64,000 nucleotides of DNA from Crocinitomicaceae bacterium (GTDB lineage Bacteria; Bacteroidota; Bacteroidia; Flavobacteriales_D; Crocinitomicaceae): positions 47,627 to 111,626 of the forward strand of contig PAQM01000005.1 in assembly GCA_002709305.1 (NCBI GenBank). The letters run 5' to 3'. Each line of letters starts with the position of its first letter. The stretch's first letter is position 1. This document shows, piece after piece, positions 7,807 through 16,905 of this stretch. The notes under the pieces were generated by a model. It was not told the origin of the DNA. It saw only the letters and a list, made by a program, of their open reading frames with translations, and ran no database searches. The translations under genes and the position numbers were made by a program.

Positions 7807-9084
7807 TCAAATGTAATTTTGAGTTTTTAATTTCACGAATGTAAAGAATTGTGATACTAAAATAAATAATATTAGGAAAATAATGGTAGGAAATAGTAAA
7901 TACCAATCTCCGCCTTTTAAGAACAATGCATAAAATCCTTCTAAAGACCAATGCATAGGTGATATTTTTCCAATTTGCTGAAGGTAATAAGGCATTACAA
8001 AGCTTGGAACCCAAATTCCTCCAATTGCGGCTAATATTATTACTGTTACTGCGCCGAAACCACTAGCTTGCTCTCTAGTTTTGCTATATGTACCCACCAT
8101 TACTGCAAAGCTTATTGCTGCTAGTGCAGATAGAGATGATATAATAATTAGACCAAATATGTTTGATGGTAATGATAGTTTAGGTAATTCAATTAGTGGG
8201 AAAATATACTTTCCAATTAAGAAGATGATCGTTAATTGTGTTAGTGCTACAAAAAAGTAGACAAACATTTTACTCAGAATTACAAGAGAAAAGCTTGAGG
8301 GAGTTGTCTGGAGTCTAATAAAGCTACCGCTTGTTCTTTCTTTAACAATGTTCCCACCTAATGATATAACCATAAAAAACATTGCAAATATAGACCATGC
8401 TGGAACATTATGTTGTGTGGAATTTGGTATTATTTCTTTACTTGATGTATTTGCAGATACCTCTTTGATTTCTAGTTTTTTATAATTTAATTTATTTTTT
8501 ATTTCATGGACGTTTTTTTCTATATCCATTTGTGCATATAAGCTTTGAATCATCAATCTATTTTCTAATAGATTTAAATATGAATATATACTGCTTACCA
8601 TTGAAAATCTAAAACTTTCCTGTACTACAGGATCATAGTATAATGAAATGTTAGATAAGTTATTATCATTATTATTTGAAGTATTTTCACTTATACCAAA
8701 TTCTTCAAGCATATTTGAACTTATATAATTTGCTTGATCTTTGAGGTTTTTCGAAAATTCTTTAGGTATTTCAATACTTAATAAATGATTATTATTTAGT
8801 AAGTCTTCTTTTATTTTATTTGGCCTAATCTTTTCTTGTTTATTTATTTTAAAAGAACCTGAACTTTTTAATAAAGAAATTAATGTATCACCTAAATTAC
8901 CTTTATCGTTATTTATAATATTAATTTCTATTTTATTTTCATTCACTAATTTGAATGTACTATCTTGTACAATTGTAATGATAAAAACAAGAAGTATAGG
9001 CATAACATACATTAGTAGCAGTCCTATTTTGTCGTAAATAAGGATTAAAAATTCTTTTTTTATGCTTGCTAATAATTTTATCAT
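7807..9084 (-). CDS. ABC-2 type transporter permease
   Basis: 425-residue membrane protein with one N-terminal helix (about 17-40), a long extracytoplasmic region to about 225 and five hydrophobic segments in the C-terminal half, the topology of ABC-2 exporters. The start overlaps the stop of the ATPase gene (TAATG at 9084-9086), so the two proteins form one transporter. In a flexirubin cluster it probably exports or translocates a pigment intermediate; substrate inferred from context only. Confidence 0.9.
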   Translation of the reverse strand: MIKLLASIKKEFLILIYDKIGLLLMYVMPILLVFIITIVQDSTFKLVNENKIEINIINNDKGNLGDTLISLLKSSGSFKINKQEKIRPNKIKEDLLNNNHLLSIEIPKEFSKNLKDQANYISSNMLEEFGISENTSNNNDNNLSNISLYYDPVVQESFRFSMVSSIYSYLNLLENRLMIQSLYAQMDIEKNVHEIKNKLNYKKLEIKEVSANTSSKEIIPNSTQHNVPAWSIFAMFFMVISLGGNIVKERTSGSFIRLQTTPSSFSLVILSKMFVYFFVALTQLTIIFLIGKYIFPLIELPKLSLPSNIFGLIIISSLSALAAISFAVMVGTYSKTREQASGFGAVTVIILAAIGGIWVPSFVMPYYLQQIGKISPMHWSLEGFYALFLKGGDWYLLFPTIIFLILFILVSQFFTFVKLKTQNYI

Positions 9085-9827
9085 TAATCTCTATATTCAA
9101 TTCCTGTTAATTTTAGGAAAAGTGATTCCAAAGAATTTTCGTTATATTTTTTTAATAAATTTTCTAATTTATTAAATGCAATTAAATTTCCTTGATCAAT
9201 TAAAAGTATTTGATTACAAAATTCTTGACCTTCATTCATATGATGTGATGTATAAATGATAGTTGTACCTCTAGAATTTAATTCTTCTAGATAATTCATT
9301 ATTGCTTTTTTACTTTGCACATCAATTCCAACTGTAGGTTCATCAAGAAATAATATTTTGGGATTATTAATTATACCAATTGCAAGGTTTATTCTTCTTT
9401 TCATCCCTCCAGAAAATTGTTCAATTTTTTTATGAATGACATGATCTAAACCTAGAATGTTTAATAGCCTATTAATTCTGATTTTTAATTCATTTTTTTT
9501 TATACCGTAAAGCGCACCGAAATACATTAAATTTTGATAAGGAGATAATTCAGGGAAAAATGAAAAATCTTGGGGTACATAGCCAATTTGGTTTAGTATT
9601 TTTCTAAAGTTATACGGTTCTTTTTCTTCGCAATAATAAACTTTACCGGAAGATTTATCTATGATTCCACATAAGATTGATATTAAAGTTGTTTTTCCGG
9701 CACCATTAGGTCCAAAAATTCCAATTTTTTGACCTTTTTTTATGTTGAAAGTAATATTATTAAGACTTAATTTATCAGATTTTGAATATTGCTTAGAAAG
9801 GTTATTAATTTTTATAATAGCTTCCAT
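9084..9827 (-). CDS. ABC transporter ATP-binding protein
   Basis: 247-residue ABC ATPase with Walker A GPNGAGKTT at 39-47, Q-loop region GYVPQDFSFFPELSPYQN, signature FSGGMKRRINLAIGI near 138-152, Walker B ILFLDEPTVG and the switch histidine in YTSHHMNEG. Of the DrrA/multidrug type that pairs with ABC-2 permeases; its partner is encoded directly downstream. Confidence 0.95.
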   Translation of the reverse strand: MEAIIKINNLSKQYSKSDKLSLNNITFNIKKGQKIGIFGPNGAGKTTLISILCGIIDKSSGKVYYCEEKEPYNFRKILNQIGYVPQDFSFFPELSPYQNLMYFGALYGIKKNELKIRINRLLNILGLDHVIHKKIEQFSGGMKRRINLAIGIINNPKILFLDEPTVGIDVQSKKAIMNYLEELNSRGTTIIYTSHHMNEGQEFCNQILLIDQGNLIAFNKLENLLKKYNENSLESLFLKLTGIEYRD

Positions 9828-10838
9828 TTAGTGCAATTTTAATTTATTTAAATCATTTAAGGCTTTTCTTTCAACTGATGCAATTTCATTCATTATATCT
9901 GCAGCATCATTAAAATCTTTTTGAGAAGTAATTCTTCCTTTATATATACCTGCCATTTGAAGAGCGCTATCTCTCCATAAATCCCCAGACTTTGTGAATT
10001 CTTCTGATATTCTAATTATCTTATCATTATTTAATCTTTCTGCAGCTTGCTCTAGGAATGCAGCATATAAAAACCTGAAGCCACCTCCTCCAGTACCAAT
10101 CTCTTCTTGCATTCTTACAATTTGTCCAAGAAATAATCCTGCGTTACGGACACCATGTTTTTCACGCCATTTTCGAATCTTAGATGCTGTATGATTAATT
10201 CCATTTACTCCAGTAAATCTTGCCGGTATATATAACATATCTCGAACATTGTGCTTTATTCCTTTTATAATTCCTTTACGAATTTTTTCATTTGTTATTT
10301 TTTCTGTTTTTTCAGGATAGTATATATGTCCTTTAGGCGCAAGTGCACCTTTTGCAAAACGAACTTTTTCCAATTCATCAACACTAAGGGCAGTAGTATT
10401 TTCCATTACAGGGTCACTAATCAAATAGTTATTACCTTCTTTACCATATACAATTAGATTATGAGCATTAAAGTGAAAACGGTATTCTTTAGGAAAATAC
10501 TTCAAATGAAATACTCCAACTTGACATCCTACAGTAATGCCTTGATTTAATTTTTCATTAAGATAGTTTCTAGCATTATCTTTTGATCTAAATTTTTTAC
10601 GATTGATTTTAATGTTTAATACTTTACAGGTTCTTCTAAATATAGATCCAGGCATAGATCTAAATGAAATAGCAGGGCCACCGTTTACTTTTAAGAAAGG
10701 AATATGAATATAAAATAATCCTGACCCCATACCAAATGCTAGTGGTTCATTTATCCAATCTAAACCTTGTTCTTTTAATAATTTAACTGTTACACCATTT
10801 TCACAATGAGCTGTTTGTATGTGTTTAAATTCTTTCAC
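9828..10838 (-). CDS. BtrH N-terminal domain / DUF4872 protein
   Basis: 336-residue protein starting with a BtrH-like domain: QTAHCENGVTVKLL with a Cys near residue 12, an AFGMGSGLF segment, and NAHNLIVYGKEG with its His followed by ISDPV. That is a cysteine/histidine layout seen in papain-like or acyl-transfer proteins related to BtrH of butirosin synthesis. The C-terminal half (from about 190) is a helical DUF4872-like region. Homologues are regularly found in flexirubin clusters, where an acyl-transfer role is plausible but unproven. It is sandwiched between the ABC ATPase and a small conserved protein with no gap on either side. Confidence 0.8.
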   Translation of the reverse strand: MKEFKHIQTAHCENGVTVKLLKEQGLDWINEPLAFGMGSGLFYIHIPFLKVNGGPAISFRSMPGSIFRRTCKVLNIKINRKKFRSKDNARNYLNEKLNQGITVGCQVGVFHLKYFPKEYRFHFNAHNLIVYGKEGNNYLISDPVMENTTALSVDELEKVRFAKGALAPKGHIYYPEKTEKITNEKIRKGIIKGIKHNVRDMLYIPARFTGVNGINHTASKIRKWREKHGVRNAGLFLGQIVRMQEEIGTGGGGFRFLYAAFLEQAAERLNNDKIIRISEEFTKSGDLWRDSALQMAGIYKGRITSQKDFNDAADIMNEIASVERKALNDLNKLKLH

Positions 10839-11236
10839 TATAAATTAAAATTTTTAAGGTCGTTTAATGAAATTTCAAATACTTCAGCGTAGACTTGTAA
10901 TGTTTTATCATTAAGATTTTTGAAAACATTTGGTTTCATGTGTCGTTTAATTCTCCATTTCGAAAAACCCGTGTATCCTGATAATACAGGCAGATCCATT
11001 AATTTTAATTCAAAGAAATAAAGAATAGGACTAGCTTTACCATTAATGATTTTTTCTTTGGCTTTTTTTATCCGACGTTCAATTTCATCCCATTGATTGT
11101 TCAATGCAGCAGATTTGACTTCCCAACCGGTACTTAAATCAGTTACATATTTACCTTCACTATTTTTAACGTAGCATACTTCTCGGGTGAAATTTTTAAG
11201 GTGACTTTTATCTTGTGGCAGTTCTTCTTTCTTCAT
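10838..11236 (-). CDS. Conserved flexirubin-cluster protein, unknown function
   Basis: 132 residues, soluble, charged, no signal peptide. The C-terminal part (about 85-132) reads like a helix-turn-helix: LSGYTGFSKWRIKRHMKP followed by LSDKTLQ-type and VFEISLNDLKNF helices. I recall similar small proteins at the same place in Flavobacterium flexirubin clusters, but no function. The stop overlaps the start of the BtrH-like gene. It could be a DNA-binding or scaffold protein. Confidence 0.7.
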   Translation of the reverse strand: MKKEELPQDKSHLKNFTREVCYVKNSEGKYVTDLSTGWEVKSAALNNQWDEIERRIKKAKEKIINGKASPILYFFELKLMDLPVLSGYTGFSKWRIKRHMKPNVFKNLNDKTLQVYAEVFEISLNDLKNFNL

Positions 11237-11237
11237 T

Positions 11238-12380
11238 TTAGCAAACAGTTAGCATGCTAAATGCATATGAAAATCTTGAACTTTCAGGAACAGCGAGTAA
11301 AATTTTATCTCCAACTTTTAATTTTCCACTATTAAATAATTCATCAACCATTAGATATATTGAGCCTGCACCAACATTACCTTTTGATTCAAGGTTTGTA
11401 AACCATCTTTCTTTTGGAATATGCATATCTAATTCCTTTAGCATGTTAGCAATTTTATCTTCAAAAAAGTAACTTGACATGTGGGGTAAGAAATAGGTAA
11501 TATCATTTACATCAATTCCTTTGTTTTTAATAGCACCTTCTAATTTTGTGAAACCTAAACGAATGATATTTTCACTTAATAATTTCACATCTTGTTTCAT
11601 GCTTAAAACAGAATGGTCTTGAATTTCTTGAGGTGAATAATCCATATAGCTTTTAAATTCACCATTATCTTCTTTATCTCCTGCTAAATACATGCAAACA
11701 TCAACTTCATTTGCAAATGAGTATGCTTCAATCCAATCTATTTTTAATGATATACCTGAATTATTTTTTTTTGTTGACATTAGAAAAGATCCAGCACCAT
11801 CAGATAGCATCCAACGCAAAAAGTCCTTTTCAAATGCTAGATATTGATTTTTTTCTAACTCTTTCTTTTTTTTGACTTCTATTTCGAATTGTTCAGCTTG
11901 AAGTAGCCTAGATAATCTCTCAGATCCAGAGCAAACAGCAATTTTACTATCATTTAATTTAAGAGACATGAAGGCATATTTGAATGCATGCATGCCTGAG
12001 CAACAAGCTCCAGATGGAGAGGTTACTTCAGCATTTTTTGTTTCTGGTAACCAACCGTGAACCATAACTCCATGAGAAGGGAGAAATTGATCAGGTGTAG
12101 ATGTACCACAACTAATTAAATCAATCTCATTAAGTTTATCAGAATTATTTCCTACTAGTTTTCTTATAGAAAGTGCTGACATTTCAGCATTAGTATGTGT
12201 AGCAGTACCATTTTTATTAATAGCATAAAATCTATTTTTTATTCCGTTACTTCTAAGAACTATACGTTTTGATTTAGATGCTTCTTCGCCTATTAGGCCT
12301 AAAAATTCTTCCATTTCATCATTCGAAATTGAAGAGTTAGGAAGAAAGTGAGCGGTATTGACTATATATACTTCAGGCAT
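11238..12380 (-). CDS. darB: DarB-type ketosynthase III (dialkylresorcinol formation)
   Basis: 380-residue FabH/KAS III-like enzyme. The probable nucleophile is Cys127 in PSGACCSGM; the catalytic His and Asn appear in FLPHMSSYF and SKGNVGAGSIY. DarB enzymes condense two acyl units and cyclise them to a cyclohexanedione that becomes the dialkylresorcinol of flexirubins. DarA is encoded just upstream on the same strand, which supports the assignment over ordinary fatty-acid FabH. Confidence 0.88.
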   Translation of the reverse strand: MPEVYIVNTAHFLPNSSISNDEMEEFLGLIGEEASKSKRIVLRSNGIKNRFYAINKNGTATHTNAEMSALSIRKLVGNNSDKLNEIDLISCGTSTPDQFLPSHGVMVHGWLPETKNAEVTSPSGACCSGMHAFKYAFMSLKLNDSKIAVCSGSERLSRLLQAEQFEIEVKKKKELEKNQYLAFEKDFLRWMLSDGAGSFLMSTKKNNSGISLKIDWIEAYSFANEVDVCMYLAGDKEDNGEFKSYMDYSPQEIQDHSVLSMKQDVKLLSENIIRLGFTKLEGAIKNKGIDVNDITYFLPHMSSYFFEDKIANMLKELDMHIPKERWFTNLESKGNVGAGSIYLMVDELFNSGKLKVGDKILLAVPESSRFSYAFSMLTVC

Positions 12381-12495
12381 TTATTGAACAAATAATTATA
12401 AACGTTAATTTAATTACAAAAATAGATATTTTTCTTTGTTTATAGTCTTTTAGATATAAAATCGATATAATATTTTTAAAAATACTGTGATAAAT

Positions 12496-13404
12496 TTATT
12501 TTATATTCAGATATGAAAAATCCTTTTTTTCTTGTTTAATTGATTTTTGTGTAAATGGTCGAATAAATATAATATCAAACAATATAAGTATTGGAGAAAG
12601 AATAAAAAGAGCAATGTTTAAATATATTCTGAATACTTTTAGATAAGTAGATCTATTTTTTCCTTGAAGTTCTTTTTTCTTAATCAACTTAGCCCAAATA
12701 ATAAATATTTTTTTTGCTTTTTTTTCAATAAAAAGAATATTAGAGTTAATCTTGACTGCTTTATTTTTAATAAATTGTTTTTGTAAATCGATATAGTTTT
12801 TTTTTCTTAAATACTGATTGAGTATAATACCAAATTTATCAACTTCCTTTATGTCTTTTTCTGATATACCCGGTTTAGGGAAAATCCCCCATTTTTTAGT
12901 TTTATGACCAGTTAACATCCAATGTGCAATACTTATTGCGCTTAAATGGTTCAGTGATTTATCAATTAAAGCAATATTTCCAATCAATTTACCTCCAGCC
13001 TGAGATATATGATTAGTAACAGATTTATGCGCATTTAACCACATATTACGTGCTCCTATTATCGTAATTATATTTGTGTTTTTCATGATTTTTTTGAAGT
13101 CATCATTCTTTAATAGTGATGTTGTTGGAATAGATGGAGATAAAAACCATGGTTGATAACCAAGTATTATAAGGTCATATTTTTTTTCTTTAAATTTTAA
13201 TTCTTTTAAAGTAATTGGTTCTTCTAAAACAGTTTCAGGCATAGCATCATAAAAATTGTTTACTTTCCATGGAAAGGGGAAGTTTTCTTTAACATCAATT
13301 TTTATTCGGTCAATATAAACCTCTTTTAGAGGAGATATGAAATTATCCACTATATCATTTAATTGCCCTGATTGAGAGTAGTTTATGCAAAGTATTTTAG
13401 TCAT
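12496..13404 (-). CDS. darA: DarA-type flavodoxin-like enzyme (dialkylresorcinol formation)
   Basis: 302 residues. The N-terminal domain has a flavodoxin-like start (ILCINYSQSGQLNDIV) with a phosphate-binding loop, then strands such as YDLIILGYQPWFLSPSIP and ITIIGARNMW. The C-terminus carries a hydrophobic membrane segment near 255-285. This matches the family annotated as dialkylresorcinol-condensing enzyme DarA, thought to aromatise the DarB product. It is separated from darB by 115 bases and from the 156-residue gene by 8. Confidence 0.83.
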   Translation of the reverse strand: MTKILCINYSQSGQLNDIVDNFISPLKEVYIDRIKIDVKENFPFPWKVNNFYDAMPETVLEEPITLKELKFKEKKYDLIILGYQPWFLSPSIPTTSLLKNDDFKKIMKNTNIITIIGARNMWLNAHKSVTNHISQAGGKLIGNIALIDKSLNHLSAISIAHWMLTGHKTKKWGIFPKPGISEKDIKEVDKFGIILNQYLRKKNYIDLQKQFIKNKAVKINSNILFIEKKAKKIFIIWAKLIKKKELQGKNRSTYLKVFRIYLNIALFILSPILILFDIIFIRPFTQKSIKQEKKDFSYLNIK

Positions 13405-13412
13405 ACCATTAG

Positions 13413-13883
13413 CTATTGTAATAATTTTGGGTTTAAATTTTTTGATTTTTGGGCATATTTTTTCACTACTTTCTTAATACTAAATTCTAGCTCTTGATAA
13501 GAGTTATGTATCGTTTCTGAATCTTCTATTATTTCAGAATTATATTTTAATATTTTCGGACAATTTTCTTGAATAACAAGTCTTAAAAATCGATATTCAA
13601 TTTTTTTTGGATTTGTTTGAATAGCTTTTTCTAATAGAGATTTTCCTTGCTTGAAAATCTCAATTTTTTCTTTAATATTTTTTTGAAATTTTGCTTTTTT
13701 CATTAATAATGCTCCTAAGTATGCATCTTTTGTATTAGAGGAATTTAATTTCCTTAATTTTTGTATTTCAATATTAATTAACGATTCCGAGTTGGATTCA
13801 AAAACTTTGTAAAAGTTTAACTTATCTATTGAATAAGTTGTTAGGTTTAAAGCAATTAATGATATAACAAGAGATTTAATCAT
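13413..13883 (-). CDS. Small exported helical protein of the pigment cluster
   Basis: 156 residues with a hydrophobic N-terminus (MIKSLVISLIALNLTTYS) that could be a signal peptide. The rest is helical and TPR-like: LRKLNSSNTKDAYLGALLMKK, then GKSLLEKAIQTNPKKIEYRFLR. It is the first gene of a minus-strand transcript with darA and has a good promoter directly upstream. Not recognised functionally; perhaps a periplasmic adaptor. Confidence 0.65.
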   Translation of the reverse strand: MIKSLVISLIALNLTTYSIDKLNFYKVFESNSESLINIEIQKLRKLNSSNTKDAYLGALLMKKAKFQKNIKEKIEIFKQGKSLLEKAIQTNPKKIEYRFLRLVIQENCPKILKYNSEIIEDSETIHNSYQELEFSIKKVVKKYAQKSKNLNPKLLQ

Positions 13884-13899
13884 AATATGATTTTAAATA

Positions 13900-13907
13900 C
13901 AAACTTA
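13900..13907 (-). promoter_or_regulatory. Bacteroidota-type promoter -7 box for the darA transcript
   Basis: On the minus strand the sequence is TTTC-N19-TAAGTTTG. The -7 element TAAGTTTG fits TAnnTTTG exactly and the upstream TTTC is one base off the -33 TTTG at the correct spacing. The ATG of the 156-residue gene follows 16 bases later. Confidence 0.6.
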
Positions 13908-14005
13908 CAATCATTTTGTTAAGTTTGAAATTCTTTATTAAAAAGAACTTGCATCTAACTTAATAAAGTTTTAATTCTTCTAAATTTACATTTAAATATT
14001 TTCTA

Positions 14006-15166
14006 ATGTCATCAGAAGTTCATTCCTGTATTTTAATTCCAACATATAATAATGAAAACACATTATGTGATGTGGTTGATAGGGTTATTAATATTCTTCC
14101 TGATTATACCTTAATTATTGTTAATGATGGTAGTACTGATTCAACATTTGAGAAACTAAGTTCATATGGTACTAAAATTGACTTGATTAGCTATACTCAA
14201 AATAAGGGTAAGGGGTATGCTTTAAAATTAGGTTTTAAAAGGGCTTTAATTTTAGGTTTTGATAATGTTATTACTATTGATTCAGATAATCAGCATTTTC
14301 CTGAAGATATACCTTTATTATTATCTGAATCAAAGAAACATCCTGGTAAATTAATTATAGGTAATCGTGATATGAACCAAAAAGGAATTCCTGGAAAAAG
14401 TTCATTTGGGAATAAATTTTCAAATTTTTGGTTCAAATTGGAGACTTGGGTTAGTTTGTCAGATACACAGTCAGGATTTCGCTTGTATCCTTTGAAACCA
14501 ATTAATAATATGAGATTTTTCTCCAAAAAATTTGAGTTTGAAATTGAAGTTATTGTTAGGTTAGCATGGAAAAATGTCGGGTTTAGATCAGTTCCTGTAA
14601 GAGTTAACTATAATATAAAGGATCGTGTTTCTCATTTTCGACCAATGCATGATTTTTTGAGAATATCTGTATTAAATTCTATTCTAGTTTTAATTGCAAT
14701 ATTATATTTTTATCCAAAGAGATTATTTTCATTAAATACAATTAAATTAATAAAAACTGAAGCAATTAAACCTGATGAAAGTAATTTTAGTAAAGCATTT
14801 TCAATAGGTTTTGGTGTCTTTTTTGGAGTTTTGCCTATTTGGGGTTTTCAATTAATTATTGGTATACCTATTGCTATTCTTTTTAGACTTAATAAAGTTT
14901 TATTTATAACTGCAGCGAATATCTCAATACCACCTGTTATTCCATTTATAATTTATGCTAGTTTTTTAATGGGACAACAGGTAATATCAGGGGAAATAAA
15001 TCACGATGCTATATTTTCTTATAGTTTAGAAGATATTCAAAATAATGTTGTTCAATATGTAGTTGGTGCTATAATACTATCAATAGTTCTTTTTATTATA
15101 ACTTTTTTATTTTCTTTTATTTTTTTAAAGATTTTCAGAAAAGAACCAAGAGATCTTAGACTTTAG
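14006..15166 (+). CDS. Glycosyltransferase family 2 fused to DUF2062 membrane domain
   Basis: 386 residues. A GT2 domain comes first: ILIPTYNNENTL, VNDGSTDS (39-46), TIDSDNQHFPED (DxD) and DTQSGFRLYP, typical of polyprenyl-phosphate or dolichyl-type sugar/lipid glycosyltransferases. From about 235 there is a DUF2062-like membrane domain with several helices (FGVFFGVLPIWGFQLIIG). It is the only plus-strand gene inside the left part of the cluster, and its 3' end overlaps the dehydratase gene tail-to-tail by 11 bases. Flexirubins are not normally glycosylated, so its role is uncertain. Confidence 0.85.
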   Translation: MSSEVHSCILIPTYNNENTLCDVVDRVINILPDYTLIIVNDGSTDSTFEKLSSYGTKIDLISYTQNKGKGYALKLGFKRALILGFDNVITIDSDNQHFPEDIPLLLSESKKHPGKLIIGNRDMNQKGIPGKSSFGNKFSNFWFKLETWVSLSDTQSGFRLYPLKPINNMRFFSKKFEFEIEVIVRLAWKNVGFRSVPVRVNYNIKDRVSHFRPMHDFLRISVLNSILVLIAILYFYPKRLFSLNTIKLIKTEAIKPDESNFSKAFSIGFGVFFGVLPIWGFQLIIGIPIAILFRLNKVLFITAANISIPPVIPFIIYASFLMGQQVISGEINHDAIFSYSLEDIQNNVVQYVVGAIILSIVLFIITFLFSFIFLKIFRKEPRDLRL

Positions 15167-15527
15167 AATAAATAGAATTCATTTTCAGAAAAACATTATC
15201 ATCATTTTTGATAAAAGAAGTGACTTTGATTTCATTTTTTTCTGCTGTATTTATTTTTAAAATAACATTTATAAGTTCATTTTTTTCTGGATTCAAAATA
15301 GCTAAGAATTTACAATTACTAACAGATATTAATTCAATATTTTCTTTATGACACTCTTTTACTAATTCTTTTATTATTTCCATTTGTACAACACCTGGTG
15401 TTACAGGGTTTTTAGGGAAATGCCCTTCGAAAATAGAATGATTTTTTAATATTTTGATATTGAATATAATATTATCCTGTTCTTCTATTTTATCAAGTAT
15501 TTTGTATAATTTATCTTTAAAGATCAT
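15156..15527 (-). CDS. FabZ-like 3-hydroxyacyl-ACP dehydratase
   Basis: 123-residue hotdog protein with the FabZ/FabA active-site pattern HSIFEGHFPKNPVTPGVVQ, giving catalytic His36 and Glu50. Expected to dehydrate 3-hydroxyacyl-ACP during polyene formation. Last gene of the long minus-strand run beginning at 27522. Confidence 0.85.
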   Translation of the reverse strand: MIFKDKLYKILDKIEEQDNIIFNIKILKNHSIFEGHFPKNPVTPGVVQMEIIKELVKECHKENIELISVSNCKFLAILNPEKNELINVILKINTAEKNEIKVTSFIKNDDNVFLKMNSIYSKV

Positions 15528-15533
15528 TGATTA

Positions 15534-16154
15534 TTAGAATTTTGTGAATTTAGCATTTGAAATTTCCTTATTAATTATAATTGTACTTAATCTATATTCA
15601 ATTTGGTCAGTATTTGTTTGAATAATTTTTATACTATTAGGCTGGAGATTTTTTTTGTTGAATAGTATTTCTATGGATGATATATATTTAGATAATCTAT
15701 TACTGGTAATACTTATTTTATAAAACAATTTATTTTCATAGTAGTTTTTTATGTAGTTTTTATTGTTTATAAAATCACCATTCAGTAATTCTATTATTAA
15801 GAATTGCATTTTTTTAAACATTCTAATGTTTGGCTTTGTTTTAATAATTTTATTATTTCTTTTTATTTTTATTTTTTCACCATCAATCAGGATAATTTCT
15901 TTTTTTGGACTAAGATATTCCCATCTGATTTTATTTATTTTTTTGTAGTATATTTTTCCTTCATTTTTTTTTGGTGAATTATACATGCTAGAATTTATTG
16001 TTTCAATAAATCTGCATGAAATACTCGAAAATGATTTTAATTTTTCATTCAATTTCGACTCTATTTTAGTTACATTGGATATTTTAGAAAAAGTTTGTCC
16101 AAAAGAAAATATAGAAGTAAACAAATAAAATATGAGTAAGCTTTTATTCATCAA
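15534..16154 (-). CDS. LolA-like outer-membrane lipoprotein carrier
   Basis: 206 residues with a signal peptide (MMNKSLLIFYLFTSIFSFGQ) followed by a LolA-type beta fold: SSISCRFIETINSS, then KIRWEYLSPKKEIILIDG. LolA proteins ferry lipidated cargo across the periplasm. LolA-like genes are recurrent in aryl-polyene and flexirubin clusters, where they likely help carry the pigment to the outer membrane. A second ATG is 3 bases downstream of the first. Confidence 0.82.
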   Translation of the reverse strand: MMNKSLLIFYLFTSIFSFGQTFSKISNVTKIESKLNEKLKSFSSISCRFIETINSSMYNSPKKNEGKIYYKKINKIRWEYLSPKKEIILIDGEKIKIKRNNKIIKTKPNIRMFKKMQFLIIELLNGDFINNKNYIKNYYENKLFYKISITSNRLSKYISSIEILFNKKNLQPNSIKIIQTNTDQIEYRLSTIIINKEISNAKFTKF

Positions 16155-16905
16155 AAATTTTTTTTATTTCATTTGAAGAAACAAATTTAATACCATTTTT
16201 TTTCGTTTCATTGATATATTTATCAAGAGCAGAAGCAGTAACTAATAAATTGTCATGTAGAAGAATAATGCTTTTAGGTTTAGTTTTAGATACTAACCGT
16301 TTAACTAATTTTTCAGGTGTTTTGTAAATAGTGTCATAACTTCTTAAAGTCCAACCTATACATTTTATTTTTAATTTTTGTAAAACAAATGCATAATTAG
16401 GATTAGTATAACCGACCGGTGGTCGAAAAATATTAGTGTTTGTTGAAGTAATTTCTTTAATTGTATTCTGTGCCGATATAATCTCTTTCATTAGTTTTGA
16501 TTTAGAGAATAATGAAATCATTGGATTATGATTTTGAGAGTGGTTACCTATGAGATGACCTTCATCTATAATTCTTTTAACAATTTTTGGATTATTTTTC
16601 ACCTTGTTTCCTATTATGAAAAAAATTGCTTTGATATTATGCTTTGATAATATTTCTAATATTATTGGTGTAAATTTTGGGTGAGGTCCATCATCGAAAG
16701 TTAGTAAAACATGATTAGAATTTAATTTTATAATACTTTTTAAGAAATAATTAAATTTCATAAATAACACACCTGTAGTTAATATTACTAGAAAAATAAA
16801 ACAAATAATAGATACTATTGTTAAGAATAAATTTTCTTTATACATAACTAATACAGTTATTAATAGAAGAATTACAAAAACTAATAGATTAATTTTATGC
16901 TTCAT
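16144..16905 (-). CDS. Polysaccharide deacetylase (NodB) family protein
   Basis: 253 residues: two N-terminal hydrophobic helices (about 5-50), then a NodB domain with LTFDDGPHPKFTP (metal Asp-Asp), IGNHSQNHNPM (metal His pair), FRPPVGYTNPNY and IILLHDNLL. The catalytic set looks intact. Reported in flexirubin gene clusters without a settled role; a de-N-acetylase of a cell-envelope glycan or hydrolase of an intermediate are the options. Confidence 0.85.
   Translation of the reverse strand: MKHKINLLVFVILLLITVLVMYKENLFLTIVSIICFIFLVILTTGVLFMKFNYFLKSIIKLNSNHVLLTFDDGPHPKFTPIILEILSKHNIKAIFFIIGNKVKNNPKIVKRIIDEGHLIGNHSQNHNPMISLFSKSKLMKEIISAQNTIKEITSTNTNIFRPPVGYTNPNYAFVLQKLKIKCIGWTLRSYDTIYKTPEKLVKRLVSKTKPKSIILLHDNLLVTASALDKYINETKKNGIKFVSSNEIKKIFDE

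Noticed and set aside
12381-12495. Promoter for darB in the 115-base gap
   Set aside because: Two TTTG motifs are spaced correctly (24 bases apart) but the -7 TA pair is out of register and the ATG follows only 8 bases later, so support is too thin.
12381-14005. CRISPR array or tandem repeats in the AT-rich parts
   Set aside because: No regularly spaced identical units were seen; the A/T runs are simply low complexity.
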